Assembly: GCA_031396205.1 (NCBI GenBank)
Contig: JANNKH010000041.1
Coordinates: 1 to 64,000 of the forward strand
Source: CAISIP01 sp031396205
Lineage (GTDB): Bacteria; Pseudomonadota; Gammaproteobacteria; Burkholderiales; Burkholderiaceae_C
DNA length: 64,000 nucleotides
Reading direction: 5' to 3'
Position numbers and translations under genes: made by a program. This document shows positions 25,107 to 33,642 of the stretch, piece after piece. The notes under the pieces were generated by a model. The model searched no databases and had not been told where the DNA came from. It saw nothing but the letters and a program-made list of their open reading frames with translations. Every line of letters starts with the position of its first letter. The first letter of the stretch is position 1.

Positions 25107-25306
25107 GGACACGGTGGGAGACAGGGAGGCTGACAAAGTTCCGGGCAACGGGCGCCGAGGATGGGCCCCTCAGCGCGCACCACCGATTGTCGCCGCCGCG
25201 CCGGTGGCCATCAGGTTTTGCGGGAATCGGCGCCAAATACCGTCGGCAGCCGGGTCGGTGCGGCTATGCCGCCACCAGCCGCCCCGCCAGCTGCTCAGCC
25301 AGCTGC

Positions 25307-26056
25307 TCAGCCAGCGAAACCCAGCACCACCCGCCGCGTGGTGGCGCTTTTCTTTTCGATCCTGGTCACCACGACGGCGCCGATCTCGCGGGTGTTGGCC
25401 ACATGGGTGCCGCCGCAGGGCTGCAGGTCGATCTGCTCATGCTGACCGATACACACCGTGCGAATGCTGCCGCTGCCGCGTGGCGGCTGCACGCTCATGC
25501 TCTTGACCAGCGCCGGATTGGCGTCGAGTTCGGCATCGCTGATGGCGCCGATCGCCACCGGATGCCCGGCTGCAACCAGCGCAGCGATGCCGGCGGTCAG
25601 CGCGTCCTTGTCCAGCGGGTCGGTCATGTTGAAATCGAGCCGGGCATAGTCGGGCGTGATCGAGCAGCCATTGACCTGTTGTGGCACCAGGTGGCACAGC
25701 AGATGGGTCGTAGTGTGAAAACGCATCAGCCGGTGCCGGCGTTGCCAGTCGATCCGGGCGATCACTGCATCGCCCACTGCCAATGGGGGGCCGTTGTCCG
25801 GCGTCGCGGATAGATGGCAGATATCGGTCGTGAACTTGCCCTCGGGGTCTTTGCCCTTGCGGGTATCGGTGATCGCGATTTCCTGCCCTGCTGCGGCGCC
25901 CGAGGTGATGCGCAGCACACCCGCATCGCCGGCCTGCCCGCCGCCCGTCGGATAGAACACCGTGCGGTCGAGCACGATGCCCTGCGCACCGATAGCGGTG
26001 ACCGTGGCGCTGCATTCGGTCAAATAGGAATCGGCGCGAAAAAGCTCGTGTGTCAT
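25307..26056 (-). CDS. Alanyl-tRNA editing protein, AlaX type
   Basis: A 249-residue free-standing editing domain that removes Ser (or Gly) wrongly attached to tRNA-Ala. It has the N-terminal small beta domain (FYPTGGGQAGDAG) and the editing core with zinc ligands H-x3-H in HTTTHLL and C-x3-H in CGGTHVANT. Length matches the AlaX-L group that lacks the aminoacylation domain. The ATG at 26056 is chosen because longer starts run into the divergent radical SAM gene; its start codon overlaps that ATG on the opposite strand. Confidence 0.9.
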   Translation of the reverse strand: MTHELFRADSYLTECSATVTAIGAQGIVLDRTVFYPTGGGQAGDAGVLRITSGAAAGQEIAITDTRKGKDPEGKFTTDICHLSATPDNGPPLAVGDAVIARIDWQRRHRLMRFHTTTHLLCHLVPQQVNGCSITPDYARLDFNMTDPLDKDALTAGIAALVAAGHPVAIGAISDAELDANPALVKSMSVQPPRGSGSIRTVCIGQHEQIDLQPCGGTHVANTREIGAVVVTRIEKKSATTRRVVLGFAG

Positions 26057-26075
26057 GCCGGCCAATAATACGGGC

Positions 26076-27773
26076 ATGTCGTCCACCCTGTTGCGCCCGC
26101 CCACCGTCGTCCTGTGCACGCTCAACGCGAAATACATCCATGCATCGCTGGGTCTGCGCTACCTGCTGGCCAATATGGGCGATCTGCGCGCTGCCACGGT
26201 GCTGCGCGAATTCACGATCGCGCGCGACCCGTCCCTGGTGGCGCAGGAGTTGCTGGTCTCCCTGGGCCCGCCTGCAAAGCGGGCGCAGATCATCGGCTTG
26301 GGCGTCTACATCTGGAACGTGAGCCAGACCTGTGCGCTGGTGCGCGAACTGCGTGCCATGCGCCCGTCGCTGAAAATCGTGCTCGGCGGGCCCGAGGTCA
26401 GCCATGAATGCGAGCAGCAGGCGATCGTCGCACTGGCCGACCATGTGGTCACCGGATGGGGCGACGTCAGCTTTCCGAAGCTGTGCCAGGCGTTGGTGCA
26501 CGGGCCCCGGCCGTTGACGAAAATCATCGCCGGAGAGCAGCCACCGCTTGACGCCATTGCCCTGCCGTATGGCGAGTACACCGCGGACGACCTGGCGCAT
26601 CGCTTGTTGTACGTGGAGGCCTCGCGCGGTTGCCCGTTCAAGTGCGCCTTTTGCCTGAGTGCGCTGGACAAGACCGCCTGGGCCTTCGACGCGGACCGGT
26701 TCCTGGGTGAACTCGATCGGCTGTTCCAGCGCGGCGCGCGCAATTTCAAGTTTGTCGACCGGACTTTCAACCTCAAGGTCTCTGCCGCGCTGCGCATCCT
26801 GCAGTTCTTCCTGGATCGACTGCCTGGCGACGGCGAGCCGCCTGTGTTCGTGCATTTCGAGGTGATTCCGGATCATCTGCCCGCGCCGCTCAAGGACCTG
26901 ATTGCGCGATTTCCGCCTGGCGCGCTGCAGTTCGAGGTCGGCGTGCAGAGCTTCAGCGTGCCGGTGCAGCAGCTGATCTCCCGGCGCCAGGACAATGCGC
27001 GCACCGCGGACAACCTGCGTTGGCTCGTCGCCTCGTCCCATGCGCATCTGCATGCGGACCTGATTTTTGGCCTGCCGGGCGAGGACATGGACAGTTTCGC
27101 CATCGGGTTCGACCAATTGCTGGCTTTGGGCCCGCACGAAATCCAGCTCGGCGTGCTCAAGCGCTTGCGCGGAACCCCGATCACCCGCCTTGGTGCCGAA
27201 TACGGCATGGTCTACGACCCGCTGCCACCGTACACCGTGCGCCAGACCGCCTGCGTATCGGCGCCCGACATGCAGCGCTTTGTACGCCTGGCACGTTATT
27301 GGGATTTGCTGGCCAACTCCGGTCGGTTCCAGCGCAGCCTGCGTCTGTTGCTGGGTATGCCGGGCAAGGGCGAAGCATCGTCCATGCCGCCGAACGACCC
27401 CACCGCAGCGCTGCCATCCGTAGGGCGCTCGGCGTTTGCGGCGATGCTGGCGTTCAGCGACTGGCTGTGGTCTCGTACCGGACGGACCAGTGGGCTCACG
27501 CCCGAGATGCTGGTCGACCTGTTGATGGACTATCTGCACGCTGATCGCGGCCTCGACGCCGACACCTGCCGCAGCGCGCTGCTGGCCGACTACCTGCACA
27601 GCGGGGCACGTGCCCGGCCGCAGGCCTTGCGTGACTTGCTGCCTCGGGCGCGACGTCCCGGTCAACGCCACAGCTCCGGCCTGCAGGAGCGCCAGGTGCA
27701 GCACCGCGATGGGCGGGCCGCCGGCGCGCTTGTGCCGGTCGCGCCCACGCCCGAAACCGAAGACCGGGTATAA
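26076..27773 (+). CDS. B12-binding-domain radical SAM protein (DUF4080 type)
   Basis: A 565-residue protein. The N-terminal third is a cobalamin-binding Rossmann-like domain (VVLCTLNAKYIHASLGLRYL, later LGGPEVSHE). The radical SAM core follows with the iron-sulfur motif GCPFKCAFC (CxxxCxxC) near residue 190. The C-terminal part with GVLKRLRGTPI fits the DUF4080 extension. Such enzymes often methylate or rearrange unactivated carbons; the substrate is unknown. The tail beyond residue 520 is Arg-rich and of low complexity. ATG 26055 is an alternative start that overlaps the AlaX start codon. Confidence 0.85.
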   Translation: MSSTLLRPPTVVLCTLNAKYIHASLGLRYLLANMGDLRAATVLREFTIARDPSLVAQELLVSLGPPAKRAQIIGLGVYIWNVSQTCALVRELRAMRPSLKIVLGGPEVSHECEQQAIVALADHVVTGWGDVSFPKLCQALVHGPRPLTKIIAGEQPPLDAIALPYGEYTADDLAHRLLYVEASRGCPFKCAFCLSALDKTAWAFDADRFLGELDRLFQRGARNFKFVDRTFNLKVSAALRILQFFLDRLPGDGEPPVFVHFEVIPDHLPAPLKDLIARFPPGALQFEVGVQSFSVPVQQLISRRQDNARTADNLRWLVASSHAHLHADLIFGLPGEDMDSFAIGFDQLLALGPHEIQLGVLKRLRGTPITRLGAEYGMVYDPLPPYTVRQTACVSAPDMQRFVRLARYWDLLANSGRFQRSLRLLLGMPGKGEASSMPPNDPTAALPSVGRSAFAAMLAFSDWLWSRTGRTSGLTPEMLVDLLMDYLHADRGLDADTCRSALLADYLHSGARARPQALRDLLPRARRPGQRHSSGLQERQVQHRDGRAAGALVPVAPTPETEDRV

Positions 27774-27798
27774 ACCGGCATTCCATTGAATGTGCTCC

Positions 27799-28962
27799 AT
27801 GGACAATACCACCGCCAAACCCGAAACCATCGCCGCCCAGGCACTGGGCTGGATCGACGACGCGACCCGCGCCATCACGCCCCCGATCCATGTGTCGTCG
27901 ACCTATCTGCGCGATGAAGACAACCAGTACCGCTCGGGGCGGATCTATGCGCGCGCCGATAACCCGGCGTTCGACCAGGCGCAGGCGGTCATCACGCAAC
28001 TGGAGAACGGCGCCGACAGCCTGTTGTTTGCCTCCGGCATGGCCGCTGCGACCGCGCTGTTCCAGGCGCTGGCTCCAGGCGACCATGTGCTGGCACCCAA
28101 GGTCATGTACTGGTCGCTGCGCAATTGGCTGCTCAACTTCGCCACCCACTGGGGCCTGCAGGTCGAACTGGTCGACATGACCGATCCGCAGGCAGTGCAG
28201 GCGGCGATCCGGCCGGGCAAGACGCGCCTGGTGTGGATCGAAACGCCGGCCAATCCGCTGTGGACAATCACCGATATCGAGGCCACGGCCGCCATCGCCC
28301 ATGCCGCCGGTGCGGTGCTGGCGGTGGATTCGACCGTTGCCAGCCCGGTGCTGACGCGCCCGCTGGATCTGGGCGCCGACATCGTCATGCATGCCGCGAC
28401 CAAGTATCTCAACGGCCACTCGGACCTGATCGCCGGCGTGCTGGTGGCGCGCGAAGACAACGCCTTGTGGCAGCGCATCCGCACGGTGCGGGCCCAACTC
28501 GGCGGCACCCTGGGATCGTTCGAGGCCTGGCTGCTGTTGCGCGGCATGCGCACGCTGTACCTGCGGGTGCGGGCGGCCAGCGTGTCGGCGCTGCAACTGG
28601 CGCAGCACTTCCATGGCCATGCGCTGGTGCCGGAGGTGCTGTACCCGGGTCTGGCCACGGCCCAGGGGCATGCGGTGGCTGCGCGCCAGATGGCGGGCGG
28701 CTTTGGCGGCATGCTGTCGATCCGGGTCCAGGGTGGCGAAGCCGCGGCAGTCGCCACCGCGGCCAAGGTGGCGGTGTGGAAACGCGCCACCTCGCTGGGT
28801 GGCACCGAGAGCCTGGTCGAGCACCGGGCCAGTGTTGAGGGGGCCGGCTCGCCGGTGCCGACCGACCTGTTGCGACTATCGGTGGGTGTTGAACATTGCC
28901 AGGATTTGATCGACGACCTGGAGCAGGCATTGCGCCAGGCGCACCCGGGCATGGAGGCTTGA
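27799..28962 (+). CDS. PLP-dependent Cys/Met metabolism enzyme (cystathionine lyase/synthase family)
   Basis: A 387-residue fold-type I PLP enzyme. Family marks are SSTYLR, YARADNPAFDQAQAV, FASGMAAATALF and the PLP-binding lysine in HAATKYLNGHSD. Members include cystathionine gamma-synthase, beta- and gamma-lyases and methionine gamma-lyase; the exact reaction is not decidable. The C-terminal motif ATSLGGTESLVEHRAS is typical of the family. It lies 25 bases after the radical SAM gene on the same strand and may share its transcript. ATG 27790 is a nearby alternative start. Confidence 0.9.
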   Translation: MDNTTAKPETIAAQALGWIDDATRAITPPIHVSSTYLRDEDNQYRSGRIYARADNPAFDQAQAVITQLENGADSLLFASGMAAATALFQALAPGDHVLAPKVMYWSLRNWLLNFATHWGLQVELVDMTDPQAVQAAIRPGKTRLVWIETPANPLWTITDIEATAAIAHAAGAVLAVDSTVASPVLTRPLDLGADIVMHAATKYLNGHSDLIAGVLVAREDNALWQRIRTVRAQLGGTLGSFEAWLLLRGMRTLYLRVRAASVSALQLAQHFHGHALVPEVLYPGLATAQGHAVAARQMAGGFGGMLSIRVQGGEAAAVATAAKVAVWKRATSLGGTESLVEHRASVEGAGSPVPTDLLRLSVGVEHCQDLIDDLEQALRQAHPGMEA

Positions 28963-29304
28963 ATGCGGGCCCGCGTACCGTGCGATACATGAAAGCGGGC
29001 AGGGTCCTGTAGCGTGTTTCGGCCCCGCGGCCGCGTTAGTCGATAAAATAGCGGTTCATCAGGAGAGATGTGCCCGGCCTGATTCAGGCTGGGGAGCGAT
29101 GTTCTGCAGGCTGTGCAGCAGCTTGCCGGGACGTGGCCTATTCCCTGTAGTTGTCAAAAAAAGACGGCAAGCGTCGGAGGATCTGATCCAGATCCTCCAG
29201 CCCCAGCCGCGATGGCTTGCCCGCATTCCTGTTTTTTTTTGTCCGATCACCCGATACCGCATCCATGAACATTTTTCCCACGACTCCAACAGAAAGCCCG
29301 AACC
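28963..29304. other. Intergenic stretch with a large structured element
   Basis: No gene is visible. The right-hand part holds nested inverted repeats (listed separately) and A and T runs that could form a long hairpin. The stretch must contain the promoter of the small Cys-containing gene at 29305. Otherwise nothing is recognised. Confidence 0.4.
29156..29240 (+). promoter_or_regulatory. Nested inverted repeats: long hairpin, terminator or RNA element
   Basis: The core is a perfect inverted repeat, GGAGGATCTG (29176-29185) and CAGATCCTCC (29189-29198), with a three-base spacer. Outside it GGCAAGC (29166-29172) matches GCTTGCC (29215-29221). Further out seven A (29156-29162) face nine T (29232-29240). 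Read on the plus strand this makes a multi-branched hairpin ending in a U tract about 65 bases before the small gene at 29305. It could be a terminator for the upstream operon, an attenuating leader, or a small RNA. No known riboswitch class is recognised. Confidence 0.45.
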
Positions 29305-29553
29305 ATGTCCAAAGCTGAGGCAAAAACGGCGGTCAAGGCCAACGGCCTGCGCTACAAGTCCAAGGCCTCGGGTTCACCGTTCGCGGCGGCGGCTTCGTTT
29401 GGCGGCGCCACCATGTCCTGTTTCATGTGTGGCAAGCACCGGCCGCGCTCGCTGATGGGCACCCGAAAGGTAGCCGGCAAGTCGCAGACCGTGTGCGCGC
29501 CCTCATGCAAGGAACTCGACGCAACGTTGAACGGCGGCGGCTCGTCGTCCTGA
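29305..29553 (+). CDS. Small conserved-looking protein with four cysteines
   Basis: An 82-residue basic protein beginning MSKAEAKTAVKANGL. The middle contains SCFMCGKHRPRSLMG and then VCAPSCKE, i.e. Cys-x2-Cys and Cys-x3-Cys separated by about 25 residues, a spacing that suits a small zinc-binding fold. The rest is Lys/Ala/Gly-rich and lacks a signal peptide, so a cytoplasmic nucleic-acid- or protein-binding role is likely. No named family was recognised. It sits downstream of the structured region at 29156-29240. Confidence 0.65.
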   Translation: MSKAEAKTAVKANGLRYKSKASGSPFAAAASFGGATMSCFMCGKHRPRSLMGTRKVAGKSQTVCAPSCKELDATLNGGGSSS

Positions 29554-29737
29554 CCGGCTGGATCGTCGCTGCGCCAGTAGCGCCGCTGGCGCAGGGTCGC
29601 ATCGTTGCCAAGGCGACGGTTTTCCGGTCCCCGGCGCAACGCGGCTGCACACCTCCATTGCCGCTCCGACCAGCGCGTCGGCCGCGGGCCGTACCGGGGT
29701 CGCTCTGTCGGTCCCGGGCTGCGGCTAAGATCGCGCC

Positions 29738-30574
29738 ATGCCATTGCCATCTCGATACTGGGCGGAACTGACGACCCGGCAGTTCGCCCAGTTGCGCGCT
29801 GCGCCCGAAATCGGGCAGGTCGTGGCGGTGTTGCCCGTCGGCGCAACCGAACAACACGGACCGCACCTGCCGCTGGGCGTGGACAGCGACCTGGCGGACG
29901 CGATCGTGGCGGGCGCCTTGCAGCAGCTGCCCGAGGACTTGCCTGTGTTGGTGCTGCCCACGCAACAGGTGGGCAAGAGCAATGAGCACGCCCGATTTCC
30001 CGGCACCTTGACGCTCAGCGCGCAGACGCTGATCAGCCTGTGGACCGACATTGGTGATGGCGTGGCAGCGTGCGGTGTTCGCAAGCTGCTGCTGTTCAAC
30101 GCCCACGGCGGCCAGGCCGGCATGATGGACATCGTCGCACGGGACCTGCGCGCCCGGCATGACCTTATCGTGTATTCCAGCAACTGGTATGACCTGCCGC
30201 TGTCCGATGCGGTGATGGCTCCGTTCGATGCGACCGAGCGGCGATTTGGCGTGCATGGCGGAGACATCGAGACCTCCATGATGCTGGCCTTGCGTCCCGA
30301 TCGGGTCAACATGCTGCTGGCCCAGGATTTCACCTCTACGTCGCAGTTGCGCGCCAGCGCGTTCCCGATCCTGGGCAACGGGCGCAGCGCGCGCCTTGCC
30401 TGGCAGATGCAGGACGTCAACCAATTGGGCGCCGCCGGCAACGCGTCGGCCGCCAGCGCCGAAAAAGGCCGTGCCGTGATCGATGCGGCCGCACAGCAAC
30501 TGGCATTGCTGCTGGGCGAGTTATCGCGCCTGCCACTGTCCACACTGGTGGAGCGCCCCGCGTTTCCCGGCTGA
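29738..30574 (+). CDS. Creatininase family protein
   Basis: A 278-residue member of the creatininase / MftE fold, a metal-dependent amidohydrolase family. The metal and active-site motifs are visible: PVGATEQHGPHLPLGVDSD near residue 35, LFNAHGGQAGMMD around 120 and GVHGGDIETSMML around 170. Family members hydrolyse creatinine, formamides of flavin or riboflavin precursors, or trim mycofactocin; no neighbour here identifies the substrate. Length is normal. It is alone on the plus strand and convergent with the HD-domain gene. Confidence 0.88.
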   Translation: MPLPSRYWAELTTRQFAQLRAAPEIGQVVAVLPVGATEQHGPHLPLGVDSDLADAIVAGALQQLPEDLPVLVLPTQQVGKSNEHARFPGTLTLSAQTLISLWTDIGDGVAACGVRKLLLFNAHGGQAGMMDIVARDLRARHDLIVYSSNWYDLPLSDAVMAPFDATERRFGVHGGDIETSMMLALRPDRVNMLLAQDFTSTSQLRASAFPILGNGRSARLAWQMQDVNQLGAAGNASAASAEKGRAVIDAAAQQLALLLGELSRLPLSTLVERPAFPG

Positions 30575-30689
30575 GTGCAATGGGCCAAAACGGCCCGACT
30601 GGTCTGATGAGCCCAAACAGCGCGGACTGGCCAATGGACCGGAACGGCCCGACCCGGAAACAGGGCCGCAAGTGCCCAGGCTGCGCGAA

Positions 30690-31331
30690 CTAGCTCTCAA
30701 GCCCCCGGATCGAACGGCCCAGGTTTGTCCGCGCCTGGGCTTCACGCAGGTCATGGAAATGCGGGGTGTGGTAGATCCGCGGCCGGTCCAGAAAAGACTG
30801 CAGTATGCGGCGGCGATTGCTACGAAACGCCGCCTGCGGCACGGCCTGGTACTCACGCAAGATCTGCTGCTCGTAGGCGTCGAATACGGCGGGCGGCGCG
30901 CCGAGGATTGCCAGGTCCACGTCAAGCAGCACCCGCTGGTCGGGTGTCTGCGGCGCGTGATCGTGGCGCGTGACCAGGATCAACGCATGGACCCGAGCGG
31001 CCGCATCCGGTGCGCCTTTGGCTGCCATCAGCGCGGCACGGGCCCAATCGGCACTGCGCTGCTCGTTGTCGCTGGCGCCGATGTCGTAGACCGCGTCATG
31101 AAACCACAGTGCCAGCGCGACTTCGTCCGGCCGCTGCGCCAGCGCGCGCATGTCGGCGAGGTGGCGCAGGCAGGCATCCAGGTGCTCGAGCGTGTGGTAG
31201 TGCCGGTGCTTCTCGCCGTAACGCGTGCTCAGATCGTTCAACAGGTCCGCGACCGGCGACTGCGCGGCCAGCGAAAGCCAGAGCGCGTCCCACGCTTGCC
31301 GGTGGCGGGCGATGAATGCCTGGGCCTGCAT
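30690..31331 (-). CDS. HD-domain protein (predicted metal-dependent phosphohydrolase)
   Basis: A 213-residue soluble protein of the HD superfamily. Metal ligands are suggested by HYHTLEHLDACL near residue 43 and LWFHDAVYD around residue 75, with TRHDH later. Proteins of this shape are sometimes labelled as NMDA-receptor-like in databases, which is an artefact. Enzymatic substrate unknown. The start at 31331 (MQAQAFIAR) was chosen over 31376 because the extra residues lack conservation. It lies 52 bases downstream of the DoxX gene on the same strand and could be the last gene of the bufferin operon transcript. Confidence 0.75.
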   Translation of the reverse strand: MQAQAFIARHRQAWDALWLSLAAQSPVADLLNDLSTRYGEKHRHYHTLEHLDACLRHLADMRALAQRPDEVALALWFHDAVYDIGASDNEQRSADWARAALMAAKGAPDAAARVHALILVTRHDHAPQTPDQRVLLDVDLAILGAPPAVFDAYEQQILREYQAVPQAAFRSNRRRILQSFLDRPRIYHTPHFHDLREAQARTNLGRSIRGLES

Positions 31332-31383
31332 GGTATGGATGATGGTTAGCCCTTCAATCGTAACCGGGCGGCCCAAACGGCCA

Positions 31384-31902
31384 CTACCCGCGTCGGGAGA
31401 GCCAGTGGTCGAGCGACAGCCAGCCAGGACCCTTGGCCATCAGGAACAGCAGCACTGCCGCCCAGACACCATGGACCGGATACGCGGACGGATAGACGAA
31501 GATCTGGATCGTGGCCGTCATGACCAGCAAGGCCAGCGCGGACAGCCGGGTTGCCAGGCCGACCAGAATCAGGATCGGGAACAGGTGCTCGGCACCAGCG
31601 GCTGCCAGCGCCGCCAGTTCGGGTGGCAGCAGCGGCAGCTTGTATTCGTCCTGGAACAGGAACACGGCGGACTCGGACAGCCTGGGCCAACCCGGCGTGA
31701 ACACGCCGTCCACGATGTCGATCGCCAGTCCTTCGATCTTGGTCTGGCCGGATTTCCAGAACACGGCAGCGATCGAGAAACGGGCCACGACGGCGATCAA
31801 CGAGTCCGGGATATGCGACAACCAGCCATGGATCCTATGGAGCAGGCCGGCGAACGGACCAGCACCGGGTGTCTGTTCCGCGTGTGAAACAAGCGATGTC
31901 AT
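31384..31902 (-). CDS. bufD: DoxX-family membrane protein (BufD-like)
   Basis: A 172-residue inner-membrane protein with four predicted helices: about residues 33-50, 95-115, 120-138 and 142-160. FSIAAVFWKSGQTKIEG and AEHLFPILILVGLATRLSAL are typical of DoxX. In bufferin loci a DoxX-like protein is the fourth gene. Its function is not settled; it may act in membrane redox or in handling the exported peptide. It overlaps the preceding DUF2063 gene by four bases (ATGA), a clear sign of translational coupling. Confidence 0.85.
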   Translation of the reverse strand: MTSLVSHAEQTPGAGPFAGLLHRIHGWLSHIPDSLIAVVARFSIAAVFWKSGQTKIEGLAIDIVDGVFTPGWPRLSESAVFLFQDEYKLPLLPPELAALAAAGAEHLFPILILVGLATRLSALALLVMTATIQIFVYPSAYPVHGVWAAVLLFLMAKGPGWLSLDHWLSRRG

Positions 31903-32696
31903 GGCAAGGGCTCCATGTGGGTGACGAGGGGATAACGCAGCAGCAACGCGATGGTGCCAGCCAGGTCGAACGGGTCCTGGGACTCTGCATCCGGTTGCGC
32001 ATCGGCTGCGACTGTCGCTTCTGCGGCTTCTGCGGCTAGCGCCAGCGTCGCACCCGTGCGCAATGTGCTCAGAAAATGCCAGGCACCGATGGTTATCTGC
32101 AGTGACTGGACATTGAGCCCGTCACGAAAAATCAGCACCTGTTGTGCGATCAGGGGGTCTACCTGTGTGATGTCCAACGCGCCCTGGTGCGCTGCCCAGA
32201 GCGAAAAAATGGCGAACGGTGACGACAGTAACTGCACTGACGGATGCAGCACAAAGGTCGCCCGTGACAATTGCTCGGGCACGCTCAGCGTGCTGCCGAT
32301 GGCATCGGCCGAAAGTACGCCGATATCGGCCGCGTGGCAGGCGCGGATACGGCTCATCTCCAGCCGCGCGACGTCGGCCAGGTAGGGTACAGAATGGGCT
32401 GGCGGAAACGACGCGATGAAATCGGCGAAGGGCGAGCCGACGAAGGCGATCAATCGCGAGCGTGGCGGATGCTGCTGGACAAACACGCGCGCCATGGCGC
32501 GGAAGAATTCTTCCCCGACCAGTTCGGCGGTGACCGGAAACTGGTCTGCCAGCGCATCCACCAGCGCAACAACGATATTGTTGCGGTACACCGCGAACCG
32601 GATAGCCGGGTCCGAGCCATTCCAGCAGCGCAAGCCGGCCGGAATGGCCCGATGCGGGTCAAGCAGGGCTTGCGCAAACGCGTGCTGGCTGCTCAT
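31899..32696 (-). CDS. bufC: DUF2063 partner protein of the MNIO enzyme (BufC-like)
   Basis: A 265-residue protein with the N-terminal DUF2063 domain (once called a putative DNA-binding domain) at about residues 5-100: LRCWNGSDPAIRFAVYRNNI, then DQFPVTAELVGEEFFRAMA. In MNIO RiPP systems this protein binds the maturase and the leader of the precursor, so a recognition role is more likely than DNA binding. The C-terminal half is a winged-helix-like partner domain. Its start overlaps the end of the upstream MNIO gene by 38 bases, and its stop overlaps the DoxX start. Confidence 0.88.
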   Translation of the reverse strand: MSSQHAFAQALLDPHRAIPAGLRCWNGSDPAIRFAVYRNNIVVALVDALADQFPVTAELVGEEFFRAMARVFVQQHPPRSRLIAFVGSPFADFIASFPPAHSVPYLADVARLEMSRIRACHAADIGVLSADAIGSTLSVPEQLSRATFVLHPSVQLLSSPFAIFSLWAAHQGALDITQVDPLIAQQVLIFRDGLNVQSLQITIGAWHFLSTLRTGATLALAAEAAEATVAADAQPDAESQDPFDLAGTIALLLRYPLVTHMEPLP

Positions 32697-33621
32697 CCGT
32701 TGGGCCTGTTTGTAGGCGTTGTCGCGCCGACGTTGCGTCCATCAGCAACCGGTCGGCCTGACGGGCCTCGGCCAGCAGCACGCCCAGTGGCGGAATGTCG
32801 TTATCGCGTTCGAGCAGGGTCGGAACCGGCCCGATCAAGGACAGCGCGAACTGGTACAGCTCCCAAACCGCGGGCGCGACCGGCGCTCCATGGCTGTCGA
32901 TCAGCAATGGCGCGCCGCTGGCGTCCTGTTGTACTGCAAATCCAGCCAGATGGATCTCGGCGACTGCGGCCAGGGGCAGCGCCTGCACCATCGCGCGGGC
33001 GTCGCGGCCATGGTTCACGCAGCTGACATGCACATTGTTCACATCCAGCAGGAGCCCGCAGCCGGTGCGATCGATGATGCTGCCGATGAATTCGGACTCG
33101 CTGATGGAAGACGCGGCAAACTCGACATAGGTGGCCGGGTTCTCCAGCAGCATGCGGCGTCGCAACCGGGCCTGTACCTGGTCGACATGGTCACATACCC
33201 GCTGCAAGCGGGCCTTGGTGTAGGGCAGCGGCAACAGGTCGTTGAGGAACACGCCGTCATGGGTGGACCAGGCCAGATGCTCCGAGAATTGTTGCGGCTG
33301 GTATCGGTCGAGCAGCGCAGCCAGCCGGCAGAGGTGATCCTGATCGAGCGCCGCCTCACCGCCGATCGACAGCGCGACGCCATGGATCGACAACGGATAG
33401 CGCTCCCGGATGCGGCCCAGGAAATGGTGCAAGGGGCCGCCGTCGACCATGAAATTCTCGGCATGGACCTCGACGAAGCCCGCGTCGGGCAGGTCTTGCA
33501 GCACCTGCCCCATATGGCTGCCCTTGAGTCCGATGCCGCAGCGCATCGGCAAGCGGTCCGCGCCGCCACCGACGGCTTCGGACCTGCGCTCTGGCGGTGT
33601 CGGTGCAGTGGCCTGTGGCAT
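32659..33621 (-). CDS. bufB: DUF692/MNIO multinuclear non-heme iron oxidase (BufB-like maturase)
   Basis: A 320-residue TIM-barrel enzyme of the DUF692 (UPF0276) family. Metal-binding residues expected for the multi-iron site are seen in IHGVALSIGG, SEHLAWS, LLENPATY, LLLDVNNVHVSCVNHG and EIHLAGF. Members oxidise cysteines of a ribosomally made precursor into heterocycles or thio-oxazole-type groups that bind copper. Its precursor is encoded 21 bases upstream. The C-terminal 30 residues (after DRLLMDATSA) are extra and low in complexity. Confidence 0.92.
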   Translation of the reverse strand: MPQATAPTPPERRSEAVGGGADRLPMRCGIGLKGSHMGQVLQDLPDAGFVEVHAENFMVDGGPLHHFLGRIRERYPLSIHGVALSIGGEAALDQDHLCRLAALLDRYQPQQFSEHLAWSTHDGVFLNDLLPLPYTKARLQRVCDHVDQVQARLRRRMLLENPATYVEFAASSISESEFIGSIIDRTGCGLLLDVNNVHVSCVNHGRDARAMVQALPLAAVAEIHLAGFAVQQDASGAPLLIDSHGAPVAPAVWELYQFALSLIGPVPTLLERDNDIPPLGVLLAEARQADRLLMDATSARQRLQTGPTDEQPARVCASPA

Positions 33622-33642
33622 GCGGCAGGGCGCTGCGCCGGG

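Noticed and set aside
23268..25133. A 621-codon frame antisense to the DsbD-type gene
   Set aside because: Same kind of shadow; no ribosome site and no family, while the minus-strand protein has all DsbD motifs.
25437..27878. An 813-codon minus-strand frame across the radical SAM gene
   Set aside because: Runs antisense through a well-supported gene and through AlaX in another frame; no domain seen.
29099..29455. A 118-codon plus-strand frame overlapping the structured spacer
   Set aside because: Passes through the hairpin and then reads the small four-cysteine gene out of frame; no conserved segment.
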